From the NCBI GenBank assembly GCA_013407085.1, contig JACCGJ010025883.1:90872-154871 (forward strand): a DNA stretch of 64,000 nt, given 5' to 3'. Both the position numbers and the translations under genes were made by a program. The notes beneath the pieces were generated by a model. It was given only the letters and a program-made list of their open reading frames with translations, did no database searches and was not told the origin of the DNA. The DNA comes from Atriophallophorus winterbourni. Taxonomy: Eukaryota; Platyhelminthes; Trematoda; Plagiorchiida; Microphallidae. How positions within the stretch are numbered: the stretch's first letter is position 1; each line of letters starts with the position of its first letter. Shown in pieces: positions 38,000 through 51,000 of this stretch.

Positions 38000-40900
38000 A
38001 CATGTTCCCCATAGACAACACTCTCACAAACACCGATTATGGATTCCCACCCCCATCCCCCGTAGACAATCGCATTAACCACGCATACGGACGAAGAATC
38101 CAACCGCGTTGCGTATTTTCAATCGTCGTTTCTGTACAGTCCACCTTTTCAATTGAATTTCTTAATGTGTACAGTTTCGTGTAACCTGTTTTCAGTGTTA
38201 ACTTTGTTCTTTTTCTCTGTTTCGTTCTCCTCCAGCCACAGTGCTTTCCCACCACAATAGTTTCACTTTCATTGTACTCGAATTACAATGCCAACCTATG
38301 GAATTGATCTGTTGTTATCTCTTCATCCTTCTCTTCTAGTCTCGTAATATTGATGGCTTTGTATTTTTTTCTATCGTACATATATAACAAAACTACACTA
38401 ATCGCAAACGGTTTTATTGCACACACACACTGTGGACAGTTATCGAACACAAAGGGGGCCTAACAGGTTAATAACGCGGCAATATTCTCGAATGGCCTGC
38501 ACTCGCATCTTGGTGATTGATGTGTGCAGAATACGCACACTTCCACACACGCATAAGACACACCGAAAGCGTGTATTCATAAAGCATTTAACTGCGTGGG
38601 GCCTTACATGGCGTGCCAAGACAAATACGGAAAATACCATTACTATACGAGACTAGTGACCAGATATCTAGCGGATGTAGTGAACCAATTGTTGGAATGT
38701 CATTACAAATGATATATAAGCCCACTAAATCGTCCTAGTCAGAGGCTTGCAAATGAATCTCGAGTTTGTGATGGTAGAAACGTTTGCAATTGACGGCCTA
38801 TAAGTGACGGTAGTGTGCGGCGAAAGTGAGCGTAAGTGGGGTTTAGTGAATTGAGTATGTTTCACCAATGCTCGCGAAAATGGTTGCAGTAGCACCAAGC
38901 GAAAAAGGATGAGTTTGTCGCAGTTACGCACTTTATTACGGTTTCGACACATGACTCGGATTAGAATCTGCGCAAGTACATTAATCCATAAAATGCGGGA
39001 TCCATCTAAATCCTTGCTTTGAAATACTGCTGAACAACAGACAGCCCACGTAGGTGACGGTTCTGCATCAAAGACCGCTGCCACGAGTTTTGAGCAAAGC
39101 TAGAAATCATATCAACTGCTACCTTTAGCTTCGTTTAGAATAAATTTTGGAGGTGACCTAAGATGATTATCTAAAATGAATGGAACGAAATTGCATGGGA
39201 TAGAAAGACTGGTTCCTGTTGATCAAGGGGCACTTGTACATGTTAAATGTACGTATACATTAGGTTATCTAAAGACTGACATGCCAGCTGGCTAAACCGT
39301 TACAACGGGAGTCTGTACATTGAACGAATGAAAACGGCGGCATACAAAAGAAACGACTAACTGTCATATGATCGCCTCGGGTAATTTAAAGAAAAAACTA
39401 TACTTTTTAAAGGTGTCACAGCCACAGTTGATAATGTGAATGAGCTCATACAAGCTAAAACGCTCCAATATGGGGCGCGTGCTTAATAGCATCCGGAAGT
39501 CAAGTTCAGCTCCTCACCGCACGAATTGCTTTCACGACCCACTTGATTTATTAGAAAAGAGTGATTGAAACCTTAAAACTAGTTTCCTTCGGACAGATGG
39601 AGCTCGTTAACCATCTAGGGGAAAGAAAACTCATTCTAAAACCTTGCTGTCTTGAGGAAAGCCTGCTTGCGACAAAGACTTCGGGATGAAATCCGTAGCA
39701 AAGTTCAGTTGGCACAGAACCCGCTGAATGACAAATTCCTGACACCTCGAAAGTCTGTGTTCAAGCGAGAGTTACATTCCAAGTGGTGATTAGGACATGA
39801 CTGGTACCACGTTCGAAAGACCTTTCACGACAATGTTTCGCGCATGCACCAGTGAAACCAACCAACTAAAGATGGAACGTGATAGACATTTTGACTGAAC
39901 CCGTCGATTTTGCTCAACTTATCCGACAGTATCAGAGTTTTCGCCTCGTGTACAATTTCTTCACTGAGGCGTGGTTCACCGAAAAGCGTACAAAAAACGG
40001 ATATTTTGTTTCACTCAGGTCATGTTCCTTTGTTATCGACCAATAGTTTTGAACAGCAATAAACGGCTTTCAACCGGTTCATGGCTCAAGCTCAACCGCG
40101 GTTGAAAATTTTGAAAAAAACTTCATTTCAATACCCATATAATCAGGTTTACAATTATCGAAAAAAGATTGCGACAGCATAGCACCGTATACAATGGGTA
40201 ACGTCATATCAATGCTACGGCTTTGTGTGGGTGAAACACGAGATAAACAGCGGGTTTATGGGCCACAACGAAAACCTGTACGATTAATGAGTTCTACGAA
40301 TTGGATAACTTGGGACGTAACCTCCCGCTTCATGCCGACAGTAAGGCGATAAAGTCAGCTTAACCCTCACAATGGCTAGTCGATCAAATCTGTTAGACTT
40401 CGAGAAACGCTCGTTCGGGGGCATATGCTGCACGTGGGCTAAGATACCGAGAGGTTGAAGTGCTATTGAGTATCCAGCGCGTTTCCGCAAGTAGGTCAGT
40501 AGAATTAGAATATCAATTTAGCCCGGCGTTAGCTGCACATTGCTGAAATACTACACGATTGCACATTCGTTCAGGGGTGAAACATTTTCCGTACTGGCTG
40601 GCCGCTCAAATCTAACCGAATCAACTTTTATTACATGATATGTTCTCCACGTGTGCCGCTACGGGCACGGTGTTTAGGAGTCCACTGATGCGAAAATACC
40701 GGGTAAAATTAACACTTCAGCGGAAACGAAGGGATATTTCATGTACGCCATGTAATGATGAATATAATCAAGCTCGTTTGCAAAGCAAGACCAAAATCAT
40801 CTCATCAAAAATGCCCCAGACAACTGGGTGGTCTGCCACGAGGGAAGTTTCGATTTTAAACAAAAACAAATGCCACTCTCGTTCGATTCAGTAATACAAG

Positions 40901-42080
40901 CACGAGACCTTTCACCGATCAAGCGAGTGATTACATCAGAAAATTCGAAAAGTGCGGACAACCAACAATTTGCTAGTGCAGGATTGCACGAATGTGTAGC
41001 TTCACAGTGATCCAGGCCAGTGCAAGTTGATCTGGTGCCCTCATTTTCACCAATTCACAACGCGCTTGTTGTTTGCTTGCTAAGTGCCTTGATTCCGATT
41101 GTGTTACTTGGACGATAATTCACTAGTCGCCATGGTTCAGTGAGACAAGTCCATCTTGATGGTGTGGCAATTGGGCTGGGATAGGTGATTCTAATGTACA
41201 GCTGCTGAGAAGTCGTTGCCATCTCATTTCCTTTGAGTAACCTATCCACGTGTAGCTGAACCGATTCTATGAGGCTGTCGTATTTCGTCTGTGTGAAATT
41301 CTCTCTTCCTATTAGAGCAGTATTCGGGCAATGACGATGAATCAATGAGGGAGAAGATCAGATAATATGTATGGTGAACGTGGGCAACACAATAGTACGC
41401 GTGGATCAAGACAAAATTCGTTGAGTTTTCCGATTAAGCAAACTACCGAACCTTTGATGAAGGACTTGGGCACGCATAGGGAAAATACCCCGAAATTCTC
41501 ACACGAGATTACCAATGTTAAACAATAGCATGGGTGAAGCAGTAAAGTGCTCAGCGGAAAAGTCCGATTGAGTGTCAAGTGAGCCTTTTAAAATCCGCTG
41601 GCTAGAAAATACTGAGGAAGAAAGCTACAGTTGAACTAGAGATTGCTTGTTAGAAATCGCCGTTATAGTCAGGGATTGAACCAGTAATCGACGATACCAA
41701 ACCAAACAATTCCCTTTCTAGAGATAAGTTTCGAAAATGTTTTCAAGATTAAAAGAAATTTGAACAGTAACCTTCCGATTGGAAGAAGCAAAATGTGACA
41801 CAATATATATTTGATGAGAAGCAAAAAAAGAGATACCGGATGAGCAAAAAGCCGGACAGAGAGTTCGATAAATGATCTCGTACCTACGCCGGACTCGCAG
41901 CTAAGATTAGAATTATTTCATTGACGTGACGAAGAGCAGCAAAGGTAAACATCGACACTCCAAAACAAATGGCTAGGATCCACGTAAGCTGCATTTCATT
42001 GCAAACAGCTTTCAGATGTACCAAATAGGTCATTGAGGTTACCTGTCTCAGTGCCCTTACAATGTTTTCAATACAACGAT
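38000..42080. other. Intergenic region between convergent NLK and XRCC1
   Basis: A 119-codon minus-strand open frame (39084-38725) has no recognisable motif. Otherwise only an R1 copy at 40420. Confidence 0.5.
40420..40571 (-). repeat. R1 retroposon, diverged, tail side missing
   Basis: CTGCACGTGGGCTAAGATAC then a decayed middle and CGATTGCACATTCG. Intergenic. Confidence 0.55.
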
Positions 42081-42092
42081 TCTAATGGTATG

Positions 42093-42290
42093 AAAGCACA
42101 AGCCTGATCCAGGCAAAGTGCCGCAAAGTCAGATTGCACGTGGGCTAAGATACTGTCAGGTTGCCCAGGCCTAGAGAGATATAAGAGACCTTAGCGATTT
42201 TCCGCATGAAGCTCAGTATCAGCGGCAAATAAGTTTAGCTGTGTTAGCTGCGCAATACAGAAGCACTCCACGATAGCATATCCATGCAAT
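42093..42290 (-). repeat. R1 retroposon
   Basis: ATGGTATGAAAGCACAAGCC through to a diverged CACGATAGCATATCC end. Directly followed by a second copy. Confidence 0.82.
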
Positions 42291-42297
42291 GGTATGG

Positions 42298-42391
42298 TAT
42301 GAAAGCAAAAGCCTGATCTAGGCAAAGTGCCGCAGTCAGACTGCACTTGGGCTTAGATATTGTAAGGCTGTCCAGGCCTAGACAGATTATA
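42298..42391 (-). repeat. R1 retroposon, 5'-truncated, in tandem with the previous copy
   Basis: GTATGGTATGAAAGCAAAAGCC to CCAGGCCTAGACAG. Only the tail-side half is present. Confidence 0.75.
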
Positions 42392-42399
42392 ATAACACC

Positions 42400-43890
42400 A
42401 AGTGGCTATATTACTTAGATTTTAGTTACAACGACGAGGATTTCGTTTCCAGTTCCGAAACGACCGGTGATAATTCGAACATAACATAGTCCGACAGCCA
42501 AAGAGACATTCCACAAGCTTTTTAAACACACAATGTTATTCCTACAATGAAGTGGCAAGAATTAACGATAATCATAGAAAGTCAAGCAAGTATTCGTAAT
42601 ACTATCGCCGGCAGCGATGGCAAAGGCGACAAAAAGGTCATGCTGTTTAAGCAGTAAGACACCCTTCAAAGCATGTAAACGCGATTGAGGTCAGAATGTG
42701 ACCTGATGTTTGACGTATCACGGCTATATTCAATGCAACATACAGTAACCATTTTTTGTAGACGCCCGAGAGTACGTGATCAGTATTACAATGTTGTCAC
42801 GTCAAGCCACAAGGAATACCTTCGGCAACGTACTCGGGGAACACAGCGCCCTGATGACACATGACACGCCAACAGCATTTGATGTACACACACCCCGCAT
42901 TGTTAAAAAAGCTAAACAAACGATTTCAGACACTGTTTCCACAGCGGTTAACTACCATACGTCTGAGGAATTGTAAAAATCAAGCATCCGTTGCTGATTG
43001 TGATAGTAATTCCTCTGAGGGTGATGATGCACGCAATGATGGGCGGCAACACATGGCACAAAGTGCACTCTAAATCCTGGTCCAACAAGTACTCCGTGCA
43101 TGCACTCTGGCAAAGGTCGAATCAACAGCACCAACTCAACCAAGCGTTACGCCAATCAGCAGTGCATGTCATCTGCACTATTGACTATGGCAACGATGCG
43201 AACAATAATACGTAAATCGAGAATGTGAACAAGAGGAAAATTATTGATTACGGATAGGGTACTCTGTAAACACAGGTAAAAATGTACCAAAAGTACACAA
43301 AATAAAGAGGTCAAGGTCACGTCAAACATCTGTCAGTACTCGAGACGGATTCAACCAACGACCAGATATTTTTGAAAGGGGATCCACTTGGCTTGCTGGT
43401 CACACGCGAAAATCCATTCTGGCCGAACGAAAATGAGTGTTGGGTTGGTCGACAAAGCCTGAGGAAATAAGGAAAGCAGGATGAAGCCACCAAGCTGAAG
43501 AACAGTTGAGTTTAGAACTGCTCAGAGATGAACGCATAATGAACAAAGTTAACGGTCAACCAACACGAGACGATACAAGGCTTCCACAGTATGCATGCGC
43601 TTCTTGGAGATGAGCGATTTATCTTGATTTAATATGAATTTTCAAAAGAAATCGCAAGCCTTTCGAGTTAGAATCATTAGAATGATACAGATGGACAAGG
43701 TCACGAGCACCAAACGGGTTCGAATCACGTGCACTCACACGTGACCTATTAGTAGAGTAGCCCGGTAATTTAAACTTCTCCTGCTCCGAGGAACGATCTC
43801 GAGGAATGATAATTTTTGAGGATGAAAAAGACCTAAACAATATAGAATTAATAGAATTAAGGTAAACCAGCACGCTGACCGTGTATATAT
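42400..43890. other. Intergenic, nothing firm
   Basis: A plus-strand frame at 42776-42976 after a pyrimidine-rich TTTTTTGTAG looks exon-like in places but matches no family I know. Confidence 0.3.
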
Positions 43891-43893
43891 GGA

Positions 43894-44107
43894 TGTATGA
43901 AAGCCCAAGCCTGATCCAGACAAATTGCACGTGGGTTAAGATACTGTCAGGATGCCAAGACCTTAACAAATGTAAGAAAACTAAAATAGCAAATAGAAAT
44001 GGCATTGAGACTCCAACGTGGTTTCACATGCAGCTCAGTACCGGCGCCAAATCAATTCAGCACGGTGTTAGCTGTACAGAACAGAAGTCTGGCACGATTG
44101 CACATCT
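43894..44107 (-). repeat. R1 retroposon, diverged full length
   Basis: ATGTATGAAAGCCCAAGCCT to CACGATTGCACATC. It abuts the 3' end of the LINE family B fragment at 44113, in the same orientation. Confidence 0.78.
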
Positions 44108-44112
44108 CTGCG

Positions 44113-44820
44113 TTACTGCACGACTACATATTCGCGTGAGTGTTGTTGTTGGTCTCCTTCGGTTGACCTCGACCATGGATGTACATCACAATCGCATGAA
44201 TTGTCATGTTGAATGAATGAATGACTAAACAGTCCAATTCGGGAGGAACAATCTCTCCCGCAGCGCTTGCAACGAGTCAGAACTCTGTTGTATTGCATCA
44301 GTTGCCGCCGGCGGCGTGATCTGCGTTCAGCAGCCAAGAGCTGCATTTGCTCCTCCCCGGCTTGCAGACGACGCTTTACACAATGCCTCCAAAGTGAGCG
44401 GTCAAGAGCAAGTTCTTCCCAGCTTGCGGGGTCAATGTCAAGAGCTTTCATATCTCTTTTGCAAACATCTATGTACCGCAAGTGCGGTTTGCCCAATGGT
44501 CGACTTCCTAATTGCAACTCACCATAGATTAGATCTTTCGGAATACGACCATTTTCCATTCTATAGACATGACCAAGCCACCGCAGGCGGCGCTGTCACA
44601 ATAGGGTGAACATGCTCTGTAGAACAGCTTTTGAAAGCAATTCAGCATTAGTCACTCTATCCATCTACGATATGTTCAAGATGCGACGGATGCTTCGTAG
44701 ATGGAAAGCATTCAGCTTCCGTTTGCGTCTTGCGTGGGTGGTCCAGGTTTCACTGCCGTACAATAAAACGTTTAGTACGCGTGCAAAAGGAGTCTTGTTT
44801 CTTTATATCGTTCAGGAAGG
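44113..44820 (-). pseudogene. LINE family B C-terminal fragment (best copy)
   Basis: A 148-codon open stretch: MENGRIPKDLIYGELQLGSR, HLRYIDVCKRDMKALDIDPA, SWEELALDRSLWRHCVKRRL, ending in a CKRCGRDCSSRIGLFSH zinc knuckle. Upstream (44560-44820) the RLRWLGHV block and preceding RT-tail helices are readable across frameshifts. It is the C-terminal domain of a LINE ORF2; the endonuclease and RT core are absent. Confidence 0.85.
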
Positions 44821-45659
44821 TAGCAAAAAGAAGGATGAGCAAATTAACGAGTCCAGCTAATTGAATAACAATAAACGAAGTCAAACACACGCCGGTATAA
44901 CAACAAAAGAATGTAAACATCAAGGCGAATTCGCATCCTAAATGTGTCGTCTTGGTTCGTAAATTTCAAAAAGGTCACTATAAAAGGGTGGGAAGTAAGT
45001 TAACCAAATGAATCAAGACGGAAAATATTAATGTTTTTGTTACGAAGGTAGGGAGAGTTATGGCAGTGGCTAATTCAAAGGAATATAACAACGAGGCCTG
45101 CTAAGTAACGGAGAAATGGTGCACCTAAGTCTAAGTGGATGTCAAGGCATCCGCCTCGATGGAGGAAGTGAAACATGACAAGCAACAACATTTACCCGAC
45201 GTCCGATACGATGAACATAAACTAACGTATAAACTGTATGCCCAGATGATCCAGATATAACGAAGCATACAGAACCAACAATGTACGCGTGTTCAGTCCG
45301 AATGCCGAGCATCAACATGTGCGCTCGAACGAAATCCTGGACAACACAAAATTCGAATGTGAGCCCGCCAAAGCGTCTGATTGGCAAATTGTTAGTGTGG
45401 TGAATCGAGCATCACTTATAAAGAGTGTTTTCATTGATTATCAGATCGATACGGCCCAAAGACAGCGGTAGAGGTTATACGATTCCACCCAATGGACACG
45501 GTGATCGACTGTCGTAATTATTTCTTTCCACATTAGATTGTACCCATTTTACACCAGAGTAAGGCGGGGAAAAGGGTTAAGCAGACTGTCTCAAATAAGG
45601 TACCGGAGAGCAGACGGAACAACGAGCCTCGCGGAAGACGAACACGCTAACCATGGATT

Positions 45660-45850
45660 TGCAATCGTGTAGCACTTCTATGGTGTGCAGCGAACACCGT
45701 GCAAAATTGATTTGCTACCAGTAATGAGCTAGATGCGAAGAGATACTGGAGTCTCACTGCTATTTTTCGATCTGTCTAAGTAACCTGACGGTATCTTATC
45801 CCAGTTTAATACAGCGCGGCAATTTTCCTGGATCAGACAAGTGCTTTCAT
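45660..45850 (+). repeat. R1 retroposon joined to an LTR remnant
   Basis: Reads TGGTGTGCAGCGAACACCGT to AGTGCTTTCATAC and runs straight into the LTR of the gag element at 45851, suggesting insertion into or recombination within the 5' LTR. Confidence 0.72.
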
Positions 45851-47188
45851 ACAAACCATGTCCACGGTCGAAACGCACACACTGGGCGCTTGGACCTTGG
45901 ACTTCCGATCAACGTTCCATTCCGGTCTTGTTTTGTTTTCCTGGCTGTAGGGTTAAGAACAACGCATAGATTGAAAGAACGCAACGACTGTCTCTGCTGC
46001 AGCATCAACGATTCATCCATCATAACAATTTGGCGACGGGAATAAAAGAACCCAGCAATACGAAATTGCAATCACAGCAGAAGAATTGAAATCAATAATT
46101 CAGCAACAGCAACGCCAATTTGAAGAAGCTCAAGCCCGTTAGATCCAGACACTTTTGAAAAAAATCTGAGTGTCAAATCCGAAGACAAGAAGACTGATGT
46201 ACAAAACTTAGGGGTGGAGGCAATCATCAACAGTATCCCCGAATTCAATTACGACCCAGAAAGCGTTTTCACCTTCGAATCTTGGCTTAGGAGATTCAAA
46301 GATATTTTCCAATCCGACCTCAACAACGCTGATGATGGTCGAAAAACGAGACTGCTGCTGAGAAAACTGGGCACGTTGGAACATGAGAAGTTAATCAACT
46401 TCATTTTGCCGAAATCCCCAAGTTCATTTATTTTTGATCAGATTGTACAATTGTTAGAAGAAATGTTTTGTCAACAGTCTTCTTTGTTTAATAGGCGATA
46501 TAATTGCATGAAATTGGTCAAGGAGGATTGTGATGATTTTGTGACGTATTCGGGGAAAGTAAATAGAGCATGTGAACGGTTCAAGTTCAAAGATATGACT
46601 GAAGACCAGTTTCGATCGCTAATATTCGTCTGTGGTTTGCAGTCAGAGAAAGATCAAGACATTGGCACGAGACTACTGTCGCGACTAGATCAAGACCTGA
46701 ACATTAACATGGTGTCAATCACAACGGAATGCCAGAGATGGCTAAATTTGAAGCGTGACACTGCGTTGGTCGAACAAAAACCCTGCCAGAATGAGCGGGT
46801 GGTTTTAGCCATCAAGCACCGAAGCAGCCATCAGATTGATTGAGAGAAATTGTTGTTGGGTAAGTCATGCTGTACCTCGGCAACAAATCATATCTTCATT
46901 AAATTAAAATTCAAATTGTCTGACTCGCCCATGACAACCAATTTCCGTCGATCCCACTATGCACACTCCCACGATTATGGTGTACCCCCAAACGTCCACT
47001 CTATTGTTGTCATATAAATACAAACCATGTTCACGCTCGAAACGCACACACTGGGCGCTTGGACTCCCGATCAACGTTCCATTCCGGTCTTGTTCTGGTT
47101 TCCTGACTGTTGGGTTAATAACAACGCATAGATTGATAGAACGCAACGACTGTCTCTGCTGCAGCATCAACGATTCATCCAGCATAAT
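45851..47188 (+). mobile_element. Internally deleted LTR retrotransposon (Ty3/gypsy-like, gag only)
   Basis: A 5' LTR remnant (45851-46027, ending CATAACA) is followed by TTTGGCGACGGG, which sits where a primer-binding site should be. Then come a gag ORF and a 3' LTR (46845-47188) lacking its first 66 bases. All of pol and the gag zinc knuckle are missing. The left LTR is joined to a short retroposon, so target duplications cannot be checked. LTR identity comes from the two solo LTRs at 54689 and 58141. Confidence 0.82.
46214..46843 (+). CDS. Retrotransposon gag, C-terminally truncated
   Basis: 209 codons, intact from ATG. Capsid-type helical protein with PEFNYDPESVFTFESWLRRF, TRLLLRKLGTLEHEKLINFI and a KDMTEDQFRSLIFVCGLQSE block, as seen in metazoan gypsy-like gag proteins that package element RNA. 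The stop TGA forms at the junction with the 3' LTR, which removes the CCHC zinc knuckle expected downstream. It cannot be autonomous. A diverged relative lies at 56985-57480. Confidence 0.82.
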   Translation: MEAIINSIPEFNYDPESVFTFESWLRRFKDIFQSDLNNADDGRKTRLLLRKLGTLEHEKLINFILPKSPSSFIFDQIVQLLEEMFCQQSSLFNRRYNCMKLVKEDCDDFVTYSGKVNRACERFKFKDMTEDQFRSLIFVCGLQSEKDQDIGTRLLSRLDQDLNINMVSITTECQRWLNLKRDTALVEQKPCQNERVVLAIKHRSSHQID

Positions 47189-47754
47189 ACATACATACGA
47201 CATAGTATTAGTGTAGCGAAAAACTATGCTTTTGAACCGAGCACACACGACCAAGAACCGGATTCAAGGACACCAACTAAACCCATTGCCATTATGTACA
47301 GACAATTCAATCAAACTGGTTTATACTTGCAAATTCACGGCGAATGAACAAGCAAAGCACAGACGAACGGGGGCACAATGAATCACATCAGACGAGCTTG
47401 AATCGAAGACATGCGGGGGCAGGGTGTGCACACACGGCGTGCGAAACCCAGATGACCACCATCAACGGCAGCGCAACGGCATCAAGGCAAATCAGTCACC
47501 CGGATTGGGCAATGAGTCACACACACCCGATGCTCAGCGCGCACAGGTGGTGCTCCAGCTCATGGAACACTTTCACATGACGGACCAGCGGAGAATAGGG
47601 GAAGGGTTGTAAAAAAGACCCTGCGCGTGAATCATTGCAGACTATGTTACATACACGGACAAGCTGGGCCGGCGTCGAGTGAAGTCCAACAAATCGGTCG
47701 AAACTTACACGTGGCTGATTGGCCAGTGATAATTTATCAACGGAAGCAATCCGT

Positions 47755-47760
47755 TTTAAT
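47755..47760 (-). terminator. Possible XRCC1 poly(A) signal variant
   Basis: ATTAAA on the minus strand, about 180 bases after the stop. It is a common variant hexamer; no nearer AATAAA was seen. Confidence 0.3.
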
Positions 47761-47941
47761 CGAAATTTCTATCATGTACAACAAAAAGGTTTCAGTTGAC
47801 GGGAAAGTGACAGCAAAGTTGTGAGGCATAATGCTGGGTTCCATTCCCCCTCTTTGTTCTGTTTTCCTCATAACATAGGCATTCTGACATGTAAATTTGT
47901 TCAGAAGGTACATTAAACCCTCGAGGTTCTGAAAGATAGAG

Positions 47942-48067
47942 TTACCTGGCCGTAGCTATGATGCTGCGGCGATCAATAATGTATCCGCCGTTAGTGAGAA
48001 GACATGAGTTCACAACCCCATAGCGTGGGAGGTATAAAAAACCGGAGTCGGAAACCAATGGCATCTT
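47942..48067 (-). CDS. XRCC1: XRCC1 last exon
   Basis: Acceptor TTATACACAG|A, phase 0, 41 codons plus TAA. Encodes KMPLVSDSGFLYLPRYGVVN and SCLLTNGGYIIDRR, ending the BRCT fold. Where human has PRWIYSC this has PRYGVVNSC. The AG|GTAACT overlapping the stop could act as a donor to a further exon, but the BRCT fold is already complete. Confidence 0.78.
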   Translation of the reverse strand, partial: KMPLVSDSGFLYLPRYGVVNSCLLTNGGYIIDRRSIIATAR

Positions 48068-51000
48068 CTGTGTATAACAACCAGGTATGGAAACAAAACA
48101 ATCAACCACCGTAATCGCTAAATATAAAAATAATAAAGTTACAAATTCGTATGTGACACAAGCCAATAGCTTGATGACGTAGTTCAGAGTGTTCTACTAT
48201 ATAGTGGTTGGCTCTCACTTTCGAGTAAACTGTAAGGTATTAGTTGTCCAGCAAAGGCGACACAGTAAACGAAATGGGGGATTGACAAATTCGAGGTAGT
48301 CTATTAGGAACAAGCGGTCTAACACGTTGAAGTAGATGTACAGAAAAAGCTAGCTGTTCGCGGAAACAAAACACACATGCAATTACAAAAGGCAACCGAG
48401 TGAACACAATCAATTAATAGTACAAAACCACTTGACCTTCAGTGTTCAGGACAGTCAAAAGTGCTTCATGAGTTAATTTTACAGGTAAGTTGATAAAGTG
48501 GGTCACCGCAGTGTGAGGTAAGCATCAACAGTGAGAAAAAGAGCACTCATAACAATAGCCGATGCTTTTCGACTGGGCTGTGTGTGCAGGCTTTCAGTTG
48601 CTTGCAGCTATGTTGTGTTGGGGTGTTTTCGTAGCTAGTACGGAAAAGCCGGATTCCTTCCTATTTCACGTCATGACATCCTGCTTGAAAGCATTGGATG
48701 GAACCATTGTAAGATGAATAGTCGTGCGGCTGGGTTCGGATTTAGATTAGCCGGTTTGATTGAGGGGTCATATTGCGCCAGTCACCTGTTCGGTCATAGA
48801 CAAGATCGTTGCAAACACTTAACCTGATTGGTTTCTAAGGCACAGTTTGTCGAGCGCTGAGGTTGATTGACGCAGGACAAGACCCTAATTCGCTACCGAG
48901 CGGCACCGAAAGATACTTGGGCAGTCTATTAGATGTCTGAGATTACCGAACGGGATCAAAAAACAACGTCTCTAATGGTTGTACATCTTGTGACATCAGG
49001 GGTCACTTATAACATACAAGCGGACAATTGCTTGGTAATATCATTTTCAAGAAAAACCTCAAATCTACGCTAGAATGTATTTCAAAGCTGCAAAACGATG
49101 TGGCGCTGCAATTTGAACAGCGAGCTTCAGTTTTGACCTGGAGATCACATCGGTCCCGCTGTCCAGAGTCTAGCAGGTCTAAACGCCGTCTAGATGATAC
49201 ATGCTGAGGAATCGGTAGTGAAGGTCGGAGCTCTGCGCGAACCACAGATTGATCAGCGTCCGCATAATCATGTTACAACCTCACGATAAACCAAAAGACG
49301 AAACCTTTTCCCTACTATCACGCCCTACTGGGACAACCTTGGAGGCTAATAGGGTATAGGCGATATCTCCAATGCTTGTTTCGGAAGCAATCTTGAATTC
49401 TCCAGCATTACACGTTGAATATCGCATCCGCGACCAAAGCTCCATTAAGCTTGTCCTAGTCTTAATGTGGCTATGAAAAGTTTTGTACGGTTGTGTAATG
49501 AAGCACTACTTCAGTACCGTGCAGCTAACACAGCGATAAATTGGTTTGCCCGCGGTAGTGAGCATCATGCGAAAACAGGCTAGAGATTCTCCGTCACTCC
49601 TTTCTGTCTAGGCCTGACAGTATCTCAGCCCACGTGCAGTCCATGACTCTGCCTGGATCAGGCTTGTGATTTCATACAAATATAAACTGGACAAGCTTGC
49701 AGAATTATGAAAAGGATTTTGCATGGCCGGATAACTGACAAAAACGATAACTCAAAAACACTGGCAACATTGAGGGTGGTATCGGATAGCATTATACATG
49801 GGGTCATGCTTTTATTTAAACGCCAAGTAATCCCAACGTGCGTATTCTTAAAGATGATAGCTATTACAGCTGGATACGACACTGAATTGACGTTATTAAA
49901 AATACACAAGCACAAATCGGACGGCCCAATGGAGAGAAATTTAAGCGAATATAATCCGAATTTGCGGTACATTCACACGAAAGCAAGTATCCACGAAAGG
50001 ATCGTTCAATGAAGACTGGAATGAAAGGTTTATTCGAAAACGCATGTAAGCCAGAATGCGCAACGAACCCCAATGATTTCGACCGATGAAAATTAACATA
50101 CAACACCGAGGTGACTGAACCTAATTGCACGCGAGCGCGCGAGAGAGATAGAGGAAACTCGGGTCAAGAGAGAGAGAGTATTGTGTCCAGCTAGCCAACC
50201 GAGAACGGCGACACGTATAATGAATGCAAAGCACGAAAGTGTGAATACATAAACGTGAAGACGGACCGAGCAGTCGAGTCGCGCAGATTGTAATGATACA
50301 AAGAGACAACTGGCAAAGGGACCAGTGTGAATCCACATGAATGTCGAGTTAAAAAGGGGCTATCCCATTAACGTGCACCAGCTTGTGATCCATAAGTTAA
50401 TGGAAAACTAGACTGGGAGTTGCGAGGCAGGGATTCGATAGCCACAAGTCATAAATGCTACGTGATGGCTGTAAATGAACACCCAAGTAAAAAACCAGCC
50501 GATTGCGACGTGCAAACTTTATAAGGTAGGATTTCCCGAGCAGTTTGTGAAATCACGTTCAACTAATCACAATTATTGCTCACTCCATGAAAACTAATTT
50601 CTATGGACAAGGTAATAGTAAGAGCCAATACAGAGCGGTTGATCAGACGGATCAGGCGTTATGCTAGACAGTAGCCAGGTAGATAACAATACACGACAGA
50701 ACTTCTTCAAGGCGAGGTCATAAGTTAGGAAGGGGAGGGGTCGGAATATTTCGCGAGTGATTAACAGTCATTGTCACTTGTTAGCTGATAGAAAAGCGAA
50801 AGTTTAAGTGGGTTGGCTTTCACATATTAAAAACCAAAAACAAATAGAATTGATGGATGTCACGTGCACAACGATAATTTGATCTCACCTCGTCAAATTC
50901 ATCCCTCCACGGTGATCTGGTCACCGCATATTGAACATCCGGATGCATGTATTGATGCAGAGTCCTGCGAATAATTAAACAATATAGATGTATAGTATAT

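Noticed and set aside
48960..49250. Zinc-knuckle-like CTSCDIRGHL frame as a gag remnant
   Set aside because: The final Cys of a CCHC knuckle is absent and a stop interrupts; the neighbourhood does not align with the known gag.
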